A stretch of DNA of 64,000 nucleotides from Oreohelix idahoensis (Eukaryota; Mollusca; Gastropoda; Stylommatophora; Oreohelicidae). The stretch covers positions 310,001-374,000 of the forward strand of contig JAMPIV010010569.1 of assembly GCA_024509875.1 (NCBI GenBank), written 5' to 3'. Positions 9,536 to 21,584 of the stretch are shown piece after piece. The translations under genes and the position numbers were made by a program. The notes under the pieces were generated by a model, which was given only the letters and a program-made list of their open reading frames with translations, made no database searches and was not told the DNA's origin. Positions within the stretch are counted from its first letter, which is position 1, and each line of letters starts with the position of its first letter.

Positions 9536-12500
9536 ATGGCTACATTAGAATACTTCATTACACAAGGGAAAGCCCTTGATAAGACTGGTCAACAATTAGA
9601 ACAATGGGCTGTTGCTCAATATGACAAAGCATTAGCTGCAGAAGAGAGAAGAGCTATGGCAGAAGAGAGAAGAGCTATGGCAGAAGAGAAAAGATTAGAA
9701 AGAGAAGCTGCTGCGGAACAAAAAAGATTAGACAGGGAAGCTGAACAAAAAAGATTAGACAGGGAGGCTGAACAAAAAAGATTAGATGCTGAAGAGAAAA
9801 AAGCAATAAGAGAACATGAATTTGAGTTAGAGAAATTGAGATTGACAAGTATGAGTAATGTTAATCAGGCATCTAGTGGTAATGGTAAACCTTCTACTTA
9901 CAAGGTTAAGGTTCCACCGTTCAATCAGTCCAGTGACGATATTACATTCTGGCTGGATAGATTTGAACGTTCTTGTCGTACACATAATGTGGATAAATCA
10001 CAATACGCTAATCAATTATCAGAAAACTTGAAAGGTGAATCTTTGACTAGATTATGCCTTGTAGGAGAAGCAGATAAGGATAATTATGATGTCATTAGGG
10101 CGGCTTTGATAAAAAAATATCAGCTAAGTGAGGAAGGCTATCGCCTTTTATTTAAAACGATGGTGCCTGAGACGGGTGTAGAATTCTCAGAATTCACTGC
10201 AAAGGCACGTCTCACAGTTGATCGTTGGATTGAGCTTTCCAAAACAGAAAAAACGTATGAAGGACTTATGGATTTGTTGCTCAGAGATAAGATTATGTCA
10301 TGTGTGAACAAACCTTTCCTTGAATTTATACATGAGCGTAAACCCAAATCTCTAAAAGAAATGGAAGAATATTGTTCCCAATATGTCACTGCACACCCCG
10401 ACGTGACTTTTGGCAACACTAAGATTAAGGAGAGTATGCCAGTTGCTTCAGCAACACCATACAATCCCAATTATTCACACAGATTTCAGGGACCTCAAAA
10501 CAGATTTGATAAAAAAGGTAACCATAATAGTTATCAAAACCAAGGTAACCAATCATTTCAGGGTTCTTCTTCAAAGAACTGGAGACGAGCTGATAGCTCT
10601 CGACACAGGGGTGGTCATAATTATAGGAATTTCCGTAGAGGAAGTAATTATAGAAACTATCAGGGTTATCCGTCTTGGAGTCAACAAGATCATAATTACA
10701 GAGATACTCATTATAATGAATATGATAATGGTAACCAAGGGAACTATGACTCAAACCCAAATAGGGGTTACAATAGAGGTAACAATAACTACAGAGGTGA
10801 TAATAACCGAGGTAGATCTCAATACAAAAGACATAAACCACATTTTCAGGCAAACTCTGCACAACAAGAGTCCAATGAAGCCTATAAACAGAGTAAAGAT
10901 AATAATGATGCTAGTAATATGGCATGTGCCGCTTTTGATTTTGGGAGAGCATCTCAGTGCCCCCAATGCAAAACGCTATTTGAGCCAACCACAGTGTCTA
11001 CTTTAAGCTGTGGCCATCCTCTTCCTGCTCTTCCGGCATCAGTCGCGCATGATGGAAGAGGTTCTCTTGTCTTACATAAGGGTTTAGTGAATAACAATCC
11101 AGTCTCTGTGCTATTTGATTCTGGATGCACCACAATTGGTGTTAGGCAGTCACTCGTAGATCCTTCCCGTGCCACTGGACAAGTAGTCAAATGTGTAACA
11201 TTTGGCGGCACATTAGAGAAATACTCTACTGCTATCATTAGGATTGCTACTCCTTTCTTTACAGGAGATGTACACGCATGTCTTCTTCCGAATCCGATCG
11301 CTGACCTCATCATCGGTCGCATTCATGGAGTCAAAGAATGCACTCCGCAACAAATTTCCACGTGGGAAAGGCAAAACATGCAGATTGCTAACGCTGTAGT
11401 CACTAGAGCTCAGGCTCTTAATATGCCTCAAACTTCATCTACTGAAGATAATGAAGTGCATAACCAAGATAATCCCTTGGTAATTTCTCGTGACTCGTTT
11501 ATAAAACAGCAAGAAGATGATCCCACTCTGAAGAAATTCTTCATTCTTGCAACTAAAGGTGATCCGAATAAAGACACAAGTCGTAAATCGTGGATTACAA
11601 AGAAGAATGGCGTACTTGTACGTATGGTTCAAGACTCCATTACGTCAAGTCATTCTCAAATCCTGGTTCCCAAGAATTTGAGAGTTAAAATTTTGCAGCA
11701 CGCTCACGACTCTCAGTGTGCTGGACACATGGGTTTTTCCCGTACTAAGTCAAGAGTCCTTGCGGCTTTCTTTTGGCCATTGGTAAACAAGGACATACGG
11801 ATTTATTGTCGATCTTGTAAAGTATGTCAGGAAGTTAAATCCAAAGGTCCACGGCATGCTGCACCCATTCAGGCGGCGGACATTCCTATTCGGCCGTTCC
11901 AAAAAATGGCCATAGACATAATTGGTCCATTTAAGATCAAGTCTGCCAGGGACATCAGTTTATCTTGACGTGTGTTGATATGTGCACACGTTGGCCAGAG
12001 GCTATTCCTCTGAAGAGCATTACTACTGCTGATATTGCAGATGCTCTTTGGCTTATATTTTCTCGTCTGGGGTTCCCCGGAGAGATATTGTCAGACCATG
12101 GCACCCAACTAATATCAGATACCATGTCTCAAGTAATGTCTACTCTGCAGATAGATAGATCTTTAAGTAGTATCTACCATCCAATGTCTAATGGTATGGT
12201 CGAACGCCTTAATAGAACACTTAAAAACTTACTGGGGAAGATAACTGAGGATCATCCTCAGGACTGGGACAGAGTTTTACCTGCGGCCCTCTTCGCTTAC
12301 AGAGAGGTACCCAATGAACATACGGGATTTTCTCCCTTTGAACTCGTCTTTGGCGCGCGTCCGCGTGGCCCTATGTCGTTGCTTCACGATCTCATAACAT
12401 CTGACAATATTGACGATGACACAAAGTCATCCTACGAATATGTCATCGCGTTGAGACAAAAGATTATCGAAGCATGCAAATTAGCAACTTCTTCTTCTGA

Positions 12501-14298
12501 ATTTGCGAAACAGAAGGCAAGGCAATTTGCCAATAAGAAGAGATGCTTACGACAACTTTGTCCTGGTGACAAAGCATTTGTATTACTACCTTGTAGGGAA
12601 AACAGATTACTTATTTCTTGGAAAGGTCCGTACGATATAATATCGAAAATTTCCGATGTCGACTATATTGTCGATATTGATGGGAAGCATAAAACCTTCC
12701 ACATCAATATGCTTACTGAATTCCATGAACGTCCGGATTATTTGCAACCCATTTTCCAAGCAACGGACAATTCTCCAGTACCACATGGTCATTACTCATC
12801 ACTGTCCGTGATACAGGATGAGGAAACAAGTTTTTCAGATGTAAATCTTCCTCTTCCAATGATCCCACTTCATTCCAGTGAATCATGGAAGAACGTTACT
12901 GTCTCTCCTGATTTGTCTCTAGGAGAACAGCGACAAGTTTCAACTATGTTGCAAACATTTCAGGATGTACTCACTGACATCCCTGGACAAACGAATGTCA
13001 TTCAACATGACATTGTTCTAACTGACCATACTCCTATTAGGATTAGACCTTATCCTATACCTATACATTTTCAAGCACAGGTCGAGAAAGAGTTGGATGA
13101 GATGATAGATTTGAAAATAATCGAACCATCCACCTCTGCATATTCTTCGCCGATGGTTATTGTGCGTAAAAAAGACAATAACATACGTCTTTGCGTTGAC
13201 TATCGAAAATTGAATCAAGTAACGAAGTTCGATGCCGAACCTATGCCTTTACTGGAAGAGCTACTTACTCGACTCTCCAAATCTCATTTTTTCACTAAAC
13301 TTGATTTGTCTAAAGGATATTGGCAAGTTCCTTTATCTGAACGCGCCAAACCTCTCACGGCTTTTTCAACACCTAGAGGTTTGTTCCAATGGAATTTTAT
13401 GCCTTTCGGTCTTATGAACGCACCAGCTACATTCGTACGCATGATGCGCCGAATCCTATCTTATCGGTCAGATGTCATTGCATATCTAGACGACATCTGT
13501 CTTTTCAGCGATACTTGGGAAGATCACTATTCGGGGTTAGATGAATTGCTGTCTACTTTGCGTGAGCACAACCTGACAGCGAAACCCTCTAAAGCCTATA
13601 TTGGTTTTAGCGAAATTTCTTTCCTAGGCCACCGAGTTGGTCATGGTTTCCTAAAGACAGAGGACCATAATACTAGTAAGATACTTAACATCTCAATCCC
13701 TAAGACTAAAAAACAGGTGAGAAGTCTGTTAGGTCTTATTCAATTTTATGGCAGATTCATTCAGAATCTATCCTCTATCATGGCACCTCTCTCAACACTT
13801 CTAAAGAAAGGTTCGCCTAATGTGGTCCACTGGTCTCAGGAATGCCAATGCTCTCTGGATAAGATTAAAACACTGTTTTCAACACCACCTATTTTAGTGC
13901 TACCCACTAAAGATAAGACATTCGTTCTTCGTAGTGACGCTTCATCCACTGGGATTGGAGCGGCACTAATGCAAGAGTACTCTGGAACTCTGCATCCTGT
14001 AATGTATATTTCCAGAAAACTTAATGCGGCAGAAAGGAATTATTCGGTTTTAGACCGTGAGCTATTAGCTATGGTTTGGTCGATCCTCAAACTACAGAGA
14101 TTCCTTCTAGGCGCACATTTCATAGTAGAAACCGACCAAAAAGCTCTTACTGCTATACAGAGTAAGAATTTGAAGAGCTCGAGGTCTACTCGATATGCAA
14201 TTGCTCTTCAAACTTTTCATTTCTCTGTGCGAGCTATTCGTGGATCAGATAATGTGATGGCAGACATTCTGTCAAGATGCCCACATGATTCCACATAA
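9536..14298 (+). pseudogene. gag-pol polyprotein of element A, interrupted by one frameshift
   Basis: The likely start is the ATG at 9536. The upstream TTG-led codons are probably not used. The first frame encodes a charged coiled coil, a Gag-like region, an Asn/Arg/Gly/Tyr-rich tract, a protease (VLFDSG) and the integrase zinc finger plus first catalytic Asp (MAIDIIGPF). It ends at 11968. The second frame (from 11965) carries the rest of the integrase (ILSDHGTQ, SNGMVERLN, WKGPYD), the RT (KLDLSKGYW, AYLDD) and RNase H (LRSDASS, LDRELLAM, VETDQKAL). The break lies between the first and second integrase catalytic residues and comes from a single missing base near 11949 compared with element B. 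The coiled coil is 33 residues shorter than in B. An intended programmed frameshift is unlikely because B has no break. Confidence 0.93.
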
Positions 14299-14781
14299 CT
14301 ATTAGGGCTTAGACTTCTTGATATGTCTAGTTCTATAGTAGTTCCTTTTCTATATCATGATAGATACACATTTGTAATTTAATAATATAATGATTGTATC
14401 ACTACATAGCGGTTCATTGATGTTTATTCACCGCTGTGCTTTGATGATTTTTTCTTCATAAATCATAAATTTAAGATATCTAATGCGAAATGATGATATG
14501 AATTTTTTAGGCATTGTGTAATTGCCAGAATTGTATTATACTTTGATGACACCTTCCTGGAAAAATATACTTGTAGAGAAATAATTTCTCTCAGTTTATG
14601 AGACACATTCTCACCAGTCGCTCCATAAGTCGACTTAGCCTCATATTAGGCGTTATAGGTATTCCTGATATTTTCATCTGCGCATTATTCATGCGTTGTG
14701 AGCCTATTGTACGTTGCTCCTAGATGTATTTCAAAAAAAAAAAATGTTCCATTTTTTTTTTTCCGGGAGGTGTGGTAAGAC
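14299..14781 (+). promoter_or_regulatory. 3' noncoding region and polypurine tract of element A
   Basis: About 480 bp between the stop codon and the 3' LTR. The purine-rich GGGAGGTGTGGTAAGA (14765-14780), just before the LTR start, is the likely plus-strand primer. It is preceded by A-rich and T-rich runs. The same arrangement is seen in element B. Confidence 0.7.
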
Positions 14782-16258
14782 TGTTACGTGCAGTCTTTGA
14801 TATCTTACAATATTATACATAGGTAATTTTTTAGTGCTTAAGGGAAAGTCATTATTGAGTTACTTCCCTTGAAAGTTGTGTCGGCTCTATCGATCAAACT
14901 CCGCGGATAAATCCATTTTACTGCGATTTATTCGTTGTTTGGGTAATAATAGATTGTTCTTGCTTCAGAATATCTATGGCCTGAATTTATGTGTATTGTT
15001 TGTCTGAGTAGGACGAGTCTGTCTTATATCTGTATATCTTTACATATCTAAGTCGAACTATATGTTCTGTTGTCTCTAGAGAGGTCGAAGGCTATTCGGC
15101 GGATGTGTCGCTAGAGTGTGGTGTGATTTGGCTTCGTCCTGATAGGGACTGTGTGTTTTCCATGTCGGCCTGTCGCCGGGAAAAAGTGATCTCAGTATTG
15201 GTGGGGAAAGTGATAGTCGTCTAAACCTATCGTGTATGCTTTACCCCAGTGTTTAGTCGTATTGCCAAGGAATGGCAGTTTCATATTTCCTATACCAAGG
15301 TAATCAAAGATACTCTTATGAACTCTCGATCGAAGCCACCATTTTCGATAGTTACGATTTGAATGTCTAAGAGAATATATTTGACTCGATGAAAACGACT
15401 TCGATTCCTAGCAGCACTATATCCTGTAGATTGCAGTCAATTGTTCATGATCAAATCTACAGAGCAATGAAATGTTTTATGAATGACTAACTTTAGGACA
15501 GATTCATTATCTGTATCCAAACGTGAGTGACAGCTCACGAGTGAAGCCATCTTGGAACCAAAACATGTAGTGACTTTCAAGAAGAGAAAAGGGATGCCCG
15601 TATTATCGCTTGTTTAGTCCAGAGATCACTGCTACACATGAGAACCCATTATTAGCGGTTCAATATTATTATATGGAAAAATATGTGCTGAACATTATGT
15701 TGAAGAATCGTCGCTAGACGAGATTAAGTTTAGAAGCCATCTGAAATGTTGTTTATAAGCTGACGTGCTCAGTCAGTGAAGTCAGATGATATATGTATGG
15801 GCGATACTGAGTGCTTGGCTACTGACAGTCCATTATACACTTATTCTACATGAGTGCCCATGTAACATTGCAAGACCATTTATCCACTGTACTATGATGT
15901 ATTATGGCAACCTGTGATTTGTCACTATCTGTGCTGTCGAGTGTGTACGTCCAATTAAACTTTAGAAAAGGTACACAGTCGTTGGTGTCGATGACTTCCA
16001 GCCATACATGAGTGTGAGAAAAGAACATTTTTTGTCAACACCACGAACCTTTATCATCATTCGCACATTATACACTCAATCCATGTCTACACACCACTGC
16101 GTAGGTCAAGTTGACATTCCATACACTACAGTGGAGCAAACAACACCATAGAGATCTTATCAACTGATGATGATGATGATGTCTGCTTCCATCCACTTAT
16201 ATCTATCTTGGTGGATATCATTAACGGGAATAAAAATCCAACGTTATCAACCTTATCA
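14782..16258 (+). repeat. 3' LTR of element A
   Basis: 1,477 bp, nearly identical to 6946-8421, with the same TGTTACG start and CTTATCA end, followed by the GGGAC duplication. Small differences from the 5' LTR include CTTAAGGG/CTTAGGG, a 2-bp shortening in TATCTTGGTGG, and several transitions. Confidence 0.95.
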
Positions 16259-16300
16259 GGGACTTTCTTTAACTTTACCTTAGAAAGTTTGTCCAACAAA

Positions 16301-17245
16301 GGAAAATTTCCCTAAGTGTTGGACCTTTCCATGTACGAGGCAGTGACCTAATAACCAGTGCTTTAATTGAAACAAATCTTTTGGAGGAACCCACATTCAC
16401 TTAATACCCATATGAGACACTACTGCATTGTTGTCACTGTTATCCTGCATGAGTACTCTTCTGCTTATGGCTACAACTTCACAAAATGATATGAATTGAA
16501 TTCCTTAATAGTAAAGGGGGGTGTGTTTCCAACAATGTTAATTAAGATATTCCCCTTACTTGCTTTATAGGTGCTGTTGTTTTAAGTCGAGTTGCTGAGC
16601 TTGTTGCCTTTTCACAACCAATGTCACATTTGCATGTGTTCTGTAGCTTTTGGGTGGCTTTTTAAAGTGTTTGCGGTGGCATTATTGAGTTTGTAGGCAA
16701 ATATGCAGGACCAAAATACTGTGCTCTGGTACTGAACTATCCCAGGTAATCATCACCTCCTGTGCAGAGCTCCTTCCTAGCTCTCCACACCTGCCATCCA
16801 TCCATTGTGGGATCCTCGTGCATGCAGGCGACAGACAAATAGTTATGCCTGGGGGCTCATGCGATTCCTCAAACTTAGTGTACCATGTTGGATTCTCAGC
16901 ATGTTACATCATACAGGGCCTCATGCTGTTGGGTTGCTTCATTCCTGAGCATTGGCCAGGAAACTTGAGAACTTGAATGTTGCCTCTTTCCATGATACAC
17001 CATGTGGAGGTGTTTCAGGGACTTGGTCAGTAGTCTAATCTAGGAAGTCAAGCATGAGCCTCGTCAATTCCTTTCCTTCCCTTGCTTTACAAATAGCACT
17101 TTTCTTATATCTGTCATTATTTCATTCATTGTCCTAATTGATTTCTCTTAGTCGGGTGTTGAAATAATATTTCCATCAACAAAATAAATAACTGGTTTTA
17201 CATCCTTAGATGCAATACTGGTGTCAGTAAAGCATTTATGTATTT
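16301..17245. other. Unassigned region with one shared repeat patch
   Basis: No gene supported. The part at about 16569-16640 (TGCTGAGCTTGTTGCC, ACAACCAATG) is repeated at about 27585-27650, so it belongs to a dispersed repeat. The rest shows nothing I can name. Confidence 0.35.
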
Positions 17246-17249
17246 TCTT

Positions 17250-17535
17250 CATCTTCTTGTATCCTTAACCCCTAACTGACCAAGCAATCAGTGGCCATCA
17301 CGCCTAGTAGCGTCTTGTAGAGCAGCAACAAACTGTCCCCATTTTGCTCAGTCAGTGGCCATCCTTCGTGCCGTGCCCCAACTCTGGTTCATGCTTTGCA
17401 TCTCAACCTCGACTGTTCTCTGCCAGGATGTCTTTGGTCTGCCTCTCTTGTGCCGCCCTTCTGGGGTCCATAGCATAGCAGTTCTGGTGATGGTGTCTGG
17501 GTCTCTTCTGAAGACATGGCCAACCCAAAATGACT
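17250..17535 (-). mobile_element. LINE-a 3' fragment
   Basis: The complement of the LINE-a C-terminal coding end and tail. CAATCAGTGGCCATCACG, TTGTAGAGCAGCAACAAACT and GGGGTCCATAGCATAGC match the full-length copies at 31323-34320 and 50627-52657. The 5' part is missing. Confidence 0.8.
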
Positions 17536-17539
17536 ATCA

Positions 17540-18180
17540 TTTTCTTGTCTCGGGAAGATGAAATTACTTCTATAAATTTCATGGTTTTTTCCCCCCATCT
17601 AAAGGCAAATTTTTTTAAAACAAAACCTAGACATCCTGAATACGATTGACCTTTTTTTTTTTCAGTGAGATGGTCTGTTTACTTATGAATCTGTTGCCAT
17701 GATTTTCCATGAGGCTCCAAAAAACTGAACATTAGTATTATAACTTTCAGTTACAATATAAGTCAGTATTTGTTCATTTAATTTATTGAGCACCTATAGC
17801 TGTTTCTTCAGCAGTCGGCTGGAGTATAGCACATAGATTAAAAGTCACAGATGGCTTTAAGCATCTGTGAAGTTACAAGATAAATTTGTGTATTGCACTT
17901 TTTTTTTTCATTTTTGAGTGTGAGTTGTAAGTCAGTGAATTATTGCTTGTTTGTGTAAGTAAAGTAATGGTAAAGGCAGTCACCATAATATTGTTTAGTT
18001 CCTAATTTACTACATTTTGCAATAGAAGGGAACTTTCATTCTTTTGATTAGTTTTAATTCTTTTTTTTTTTCCACTTTATGTCTGGCAAAACATAATATA
18101 TACGTAATGTTGACCGTCAGGACATGCACACTTTCATCATTTGTGAAAAAGTAGAATATGATTTTCCTTTTCATTCTCTA
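17540..18180. other. Unassigned AT-rich sequence
   Basis: T-rich with several T runs. No gene or known repeat could be supported. Confidence 0.3.
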
Positions 18181-18182
18181 TA

Positions 18183-18400
18183 GAGCATGGAGTCACCCCC
18201 TGCAGCTGCACTAAAACATTCATATGCTCTGTTACATTACTGGTTTCTAAATATGTTTGTTTTACCTGATGAGGTAGGTAGGTGGCTGGCCCCCATGGAC
18301 TACTTCATATTAGTCACCTGTTACCACATACCTGAGGGAATAGTAGTCCTATTCTTTGTTCCCTCAGAGACTAGCAGCGACTACAAAGAGAATAAATGTA
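18183..18400 (+). repeat. R1 dispersed repeat copy
   Basis: Matches the R1 order: GGAGTCACCCCCTGCAGC, ACATTCATATGCTCTG, TTTGTTTTACCTGATGAGG, CATACCTGAGGGAATAG, CCTCAGAGACTAGCAG. It has no lasting reading frame. Confidence 0.65.
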
Positions 18401-18994
18401 CAGCTACTTTAATGTTAGGTGACTCTACCAGACTGACATTTCAGTTTAAAATGTCAGTAATTTGTTTTGCATTGTTTTTAATTTATCTTTTAACTTAACA
18501 TACAAGAGAAAGACCACTACATTCCACATATATACTGTTTTACTTATATTCTTTCGTACAATTGCTGGGGCCTTACTGGCATGAGAGGGCAGGCTGAGGG
18601 GGGTACGTGACTTTGAGACAGTTTTATTACTCTTATCATGCCATCTCATCCATGGTACTATCAAGTTTTTTTGTCTTTGTATATTGTTATAGGTAACTTG
18701 CCTGGTTGCATTGTAACTAGAGATTGAACCATTTCTTACTTTATCAACATATTTTCAACATGGTTGAGTTTCAATCGTTTCCCTTGTCATAAAGTTCTGA
18801 ATTCTTTCCATTCTTTTCTTGTAGGCCACTTTTCTCATAAATCTCATTCTGCAGAGTGAAATTATGTGTATGCTTGAAACGTGTTACGTATTTGTGTTGA
18901 GCCCTGAGTTACTGTAAAGATGATATTAATTATTAGCTACTTTGCATTGTATATGTGCTATTCAAATTCACTTTCATATGTTCCATTTGAGCGT

Positions 18995-19225
18995 TTGATT
19001 GGCAGAGTGGTTATAGCACTGGCCTCTCATGGCAAAGGTGTCATGCTCCAATCTACCCAGCTGTAAATGGGTACCTGACTGCTTATGAGTTAGGGAAGGA
19101 AAAAGCAGCAAGGATGGGGAACTGATCAACTCATCAGTTGGTGCTGGATCTAGTATAGTGAGGTCTCTTCAACTTCACAACCCTACGGTAGTATCTGCAA
19201 TGGGACTACCTTTAACTTTTACATT
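18995..19225 (+). mobile_element. SINE-1 copy
   Basis: Head GATTGGCAGAGTGGTTATAG, body CTACCCAGCTGTAAATGGG, TTAGGGAAGGAAAAAG, and 3' end CAATGGGACTACCTTTAAC. One of the better-preserved family members in the window. Confidence 0.8.
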
Positions 19226-19491
19226 CCATTTTTGGTGCTCATTAATTCTTTCAGTCAATTGTCTCCCCTGGTTCACAGATCGGTAGATTGCACACTTCCA
19301 GTTATCTGTCCCTTTGCCCACCTCCACCAGGCGTATCCTATATTCTTCAGCTCTATCATAGTATCATCCAAACAGCTTTTTTTTGGATTATACAGTCAAA
19401 ATTCTTAGAATATGTACAGTGAGCAAATCTCGAGTGTGGCTTCCTTTATTTCAGGAAATCGGTGTAAAGTCATAACGCTTTTTAGAGACAT

Positions 19492-19650
19492 CTTGTATGA
19501 AAAATCTTCTTTTGTCTTTATGAAGTCTTCTCTTGTATGAAAAATCTTCTTTTGTCTTTATGAAGTCTTCTCTTTTATGAATGAAAGTCATCTGGTTATC
19601 TTTTTTGAAGTCTTCTTTTGTCTTTTATGAGTGAAAGTCATCTGGTTAAA
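19492..19650. repeat. Short direct duplications (~44 bp)
   Basis: The stretch TGTATGAAAAATCTTCTTTT...GAAGTCTTCTCT is present twice in tandem. Two partial further copies containing GAAAGTCATCTGGTTA follow. It is low-complexity and T-rich. Confidence 0.7.
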
Positions 19651-19659
19651 ACTGTTTCT

Positions 19660-20025
19660 CATACGTGTGTGTCAAGGCAATATTAATGTCACAATCATTC
19701 CAGTTATTAGAATTCCATTTCTCTTTGTTCAGATACAGAAATAAATGAAGAGGAAACCTAAGGCCTGTGAGTAGCAAACATAGGTATTAGATAATAATAT
19801 AGGTAATAAATAGCTGGCACTGAGGGCGGAATCTGTCCTATCAGGCGTGTCAACCGGGTTGCGGGTGGTTTAAGAACCTTTAGATATAAGTTAGCTGTGA
19901 ATACTCATTACTGATTAAACAGCCATGGACACACAAAAAACAGATACTTCCAACAGCCTATGTGGATAGGGGGAACATGCTGCATGGGCAACAGCTTGAT
20001 CTCCATATAACTGCTCCCAAGCTCA
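19660..20025. other. Unassigned sequence
   Basis: No gene, RNA or repeat family recognised. Confidence 0.3.
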
Positions 20026-20225
20026 TGTCCTGGAGAGGACCCAGTGGTGATGTTCACTATGGCACCACCTCAGATTTGACGATAAGAAGCTCTCACAAGC
20101 AGAAGAGAAAAAACATCGAAAGGAAACCAGGAAAATAAAGCAGCTGAGGGATATCATCTCAAGAGTGCATTCCCATAATCAGTTTTGACTGAGGGGGGGC
20201 TACTGCTATAGCTGGCACTCTTAAA
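20026..20225 (+). mobile_element. LINE-d 3' fragment (decayed)
   Basis: It shares text with 22870-23160: CTCACAAGCAGAAGAGAAAA, AAAGCAGCTGAGGG, ATCATCTCAAGAGTGCAT, GGCTACT. In that second copy the frame resembles the trailing Trp/Arg-rich end of LINE polyproteins. Classification is tentative. Confidence 0.45.
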
Positions 20226-20800
20226 ACAGGAAGAATTAGGACACTAAACAAGAACAAAAAATAACAGAGGTGATAGGCTCACTGGAGAATTGAACGAGGG
20301 ACCATATGAACTCTCATCATCACTCGCTGCAAGAGCGAATAATGAAAGGACACACACGAGTGTCTACTATTTACTTATATAAAGTAAAGAAGCAAGCAGT
20401 GAACATTTACAGTGTGTGTGTGTGTGTACATGATGCTGCTCTGTTGTAGAATGGGAATGTGTCACTAATACCAATCACGTATGATTATATGAATGTAAGT
20501 CTTTATTGGCATGCAACTTGTATGCAAGCATTTATTGGTAGCTAGCATAATTGTTTGAATATACATTTGTTAAACTTATTTTATAGCATTATTATTGGTT
20601 TTTGCAAAGTTCTGTTGATGTGCTAGCATGACTACTTGTGTACAGGCATTTATAGTTGTGCTAGCTCTATTGTAAGACATTTTATAATATGGCTACTACC
20701 TTCACAATTGTAAACATTTTAATGAGAAAGTTATACTTATCCTTTTTGTGTGCATTAGTCAGGCTTGTTCTTTGTTTGTCAGTCAGAAATTATTCAGGTA
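20226..20800. other. Unassigned sequence with a short (TG)n
   Basis: Contains a (TG)n run near 20413-20427. No gene supported. Confidence 0.3.
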
Positions 20801-20804
20801 CCAG

Positions 20805-21070
20805 TGGAACAAGTAGAAAAGACGATGCTAGCGATGGATGGGACACATATTGGGGAAACCTGTTGATATAATTACAAAGCAGTCTTTGTTCAGTGTAAGG
20901 GAAGTAGAGGAAGATTGAAAAACACATGGAGAAGAGAACTGGGGACAGAAATGAAAGGGATCAAGAAGACGTGAAAAGATCTAGAGCAGATGGCACAGGA
21001 CAGGAGGATCTGGCAAACATTTCCAGAAGGCTTGTGCCGTTTGGGAATCAGAAATTAAAAATATGTTACA
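20805..21070 (+). mobile_element. LINE-c C-terminal fragment, plus copy
   Basis: CCAGTGGAACAAGTAGAAAA, GGACACATATTGGGGAAACC, GCAGTCTTTGTTC, and GGAAGTAGAGGAAGATTGAA align with the better copy at 48208-48565. There the protein reads [27 protein letters not shown]. This copy has lost its frame. Confidence 0.65.
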
Positions 21071-21116
21071 ATGCCACACTTATAGTTGAAGCTCACCTTG
21101 TTTCAAAAGCATATGT

Positions 21117-21300
21117 TAATATTCAATCAATCAATCAATCAATCAATACCCTTTAGTTCCCCAAGGAGCATAGGCCTTCAGCAAGCACATGCCAAGTCCT
21201 GTCACGTGTCATCAGCTCAAGTTTTTTGTATGTCGTCGTCATCATTTTCTACTCTATCTCCATCTGTTTTTTATCTACCTCTGCCTCTCTTATATTATAG
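21117..21300 (-). mobile_element. LINE-c 3' end, minus copy with (ATTG)n tail
   Basis: In reverse orientation it reads CTTGGCATGTGCTTGCTGAA and GGCCTATGCTCCTTGGGG, the LINE-c 3' end, followed by a short tetranucleotide tail (ATTGATTGATTG; AATC on the plus strand at 21122-21147). It faces the plus-strand LINE-c piece at 20805-21070 tail to tail. Confidence 0.7.
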
Positions 21301-21584
21301 AAATATAGAAACTGATAAACCAAGATCAAATAATGAGAAAACCAAAAGGAATCAGTGATAGATTTGACATGTTCTGAAAAAATCCAACGTGGCTGTCACC
21401 AGATAATGCGCACCATGGAGCCACAGCTTCTTTCTGCCTGTTTGATGGAGGAATCGGGTCATGTTTACTACTGCTTTGATAGTCATAAAATACTTCTGTC
21501 CATTTGTTCAAGGGGTCAGTTAAATTATGTCTATAAATGGAAGAAATCAGACAGCTATGGCTGCTTGTCTGTATGTATCATCAT

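Larger units (their letters stand above)
6941..16263 (+). mobile_element. LTR retrotransposon element A (Gmr1-like, Ty3/gypsy), complete but frameshifted
   Basis: A full-length insertion of 9.3 kb. The target duplication GGGAC is at 6941-6945 and 16259-16263. The 5' LTR is 6946-8421 and the 3' LTR 14782-16258; both start TGTTACG and end CTTATCA. The order is 5' LTR, primer-binding region, leader of about 1.1 kb, gag-protease-integrase-RT-RNase H, 3' noncoding region with a purine tract, 3' LTR. By eye the LTRs differ at roughly a dozen to fifteen sites over 1.48 kb, so the insertion is young. One base is missing near 11949 relative to element B, which breaks the polyprotein. Having the integrase before the RT, with gypsy-type domains, is the Gmr1 arrangement. 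Confidence 0.95.

Noticed and set aside
10410..11006. Long overlapping frames in other phases of the gag region, both strands
   Set aside because: These are shadows of the repetitive Asn/Arg/Gly/Tyr-rich coding tract; they show no independent motif.
11940..11970. Programmed ribosomal frameshift in element A
   Set aside because: Element B has a single continuous frame at the same place, and no slippery heptamer was seen.
18187..18498. 103-codon plus-strand frame
   Set aside because: Its first two-thirds is an R1 repeat copy whose other copies lack this frame.
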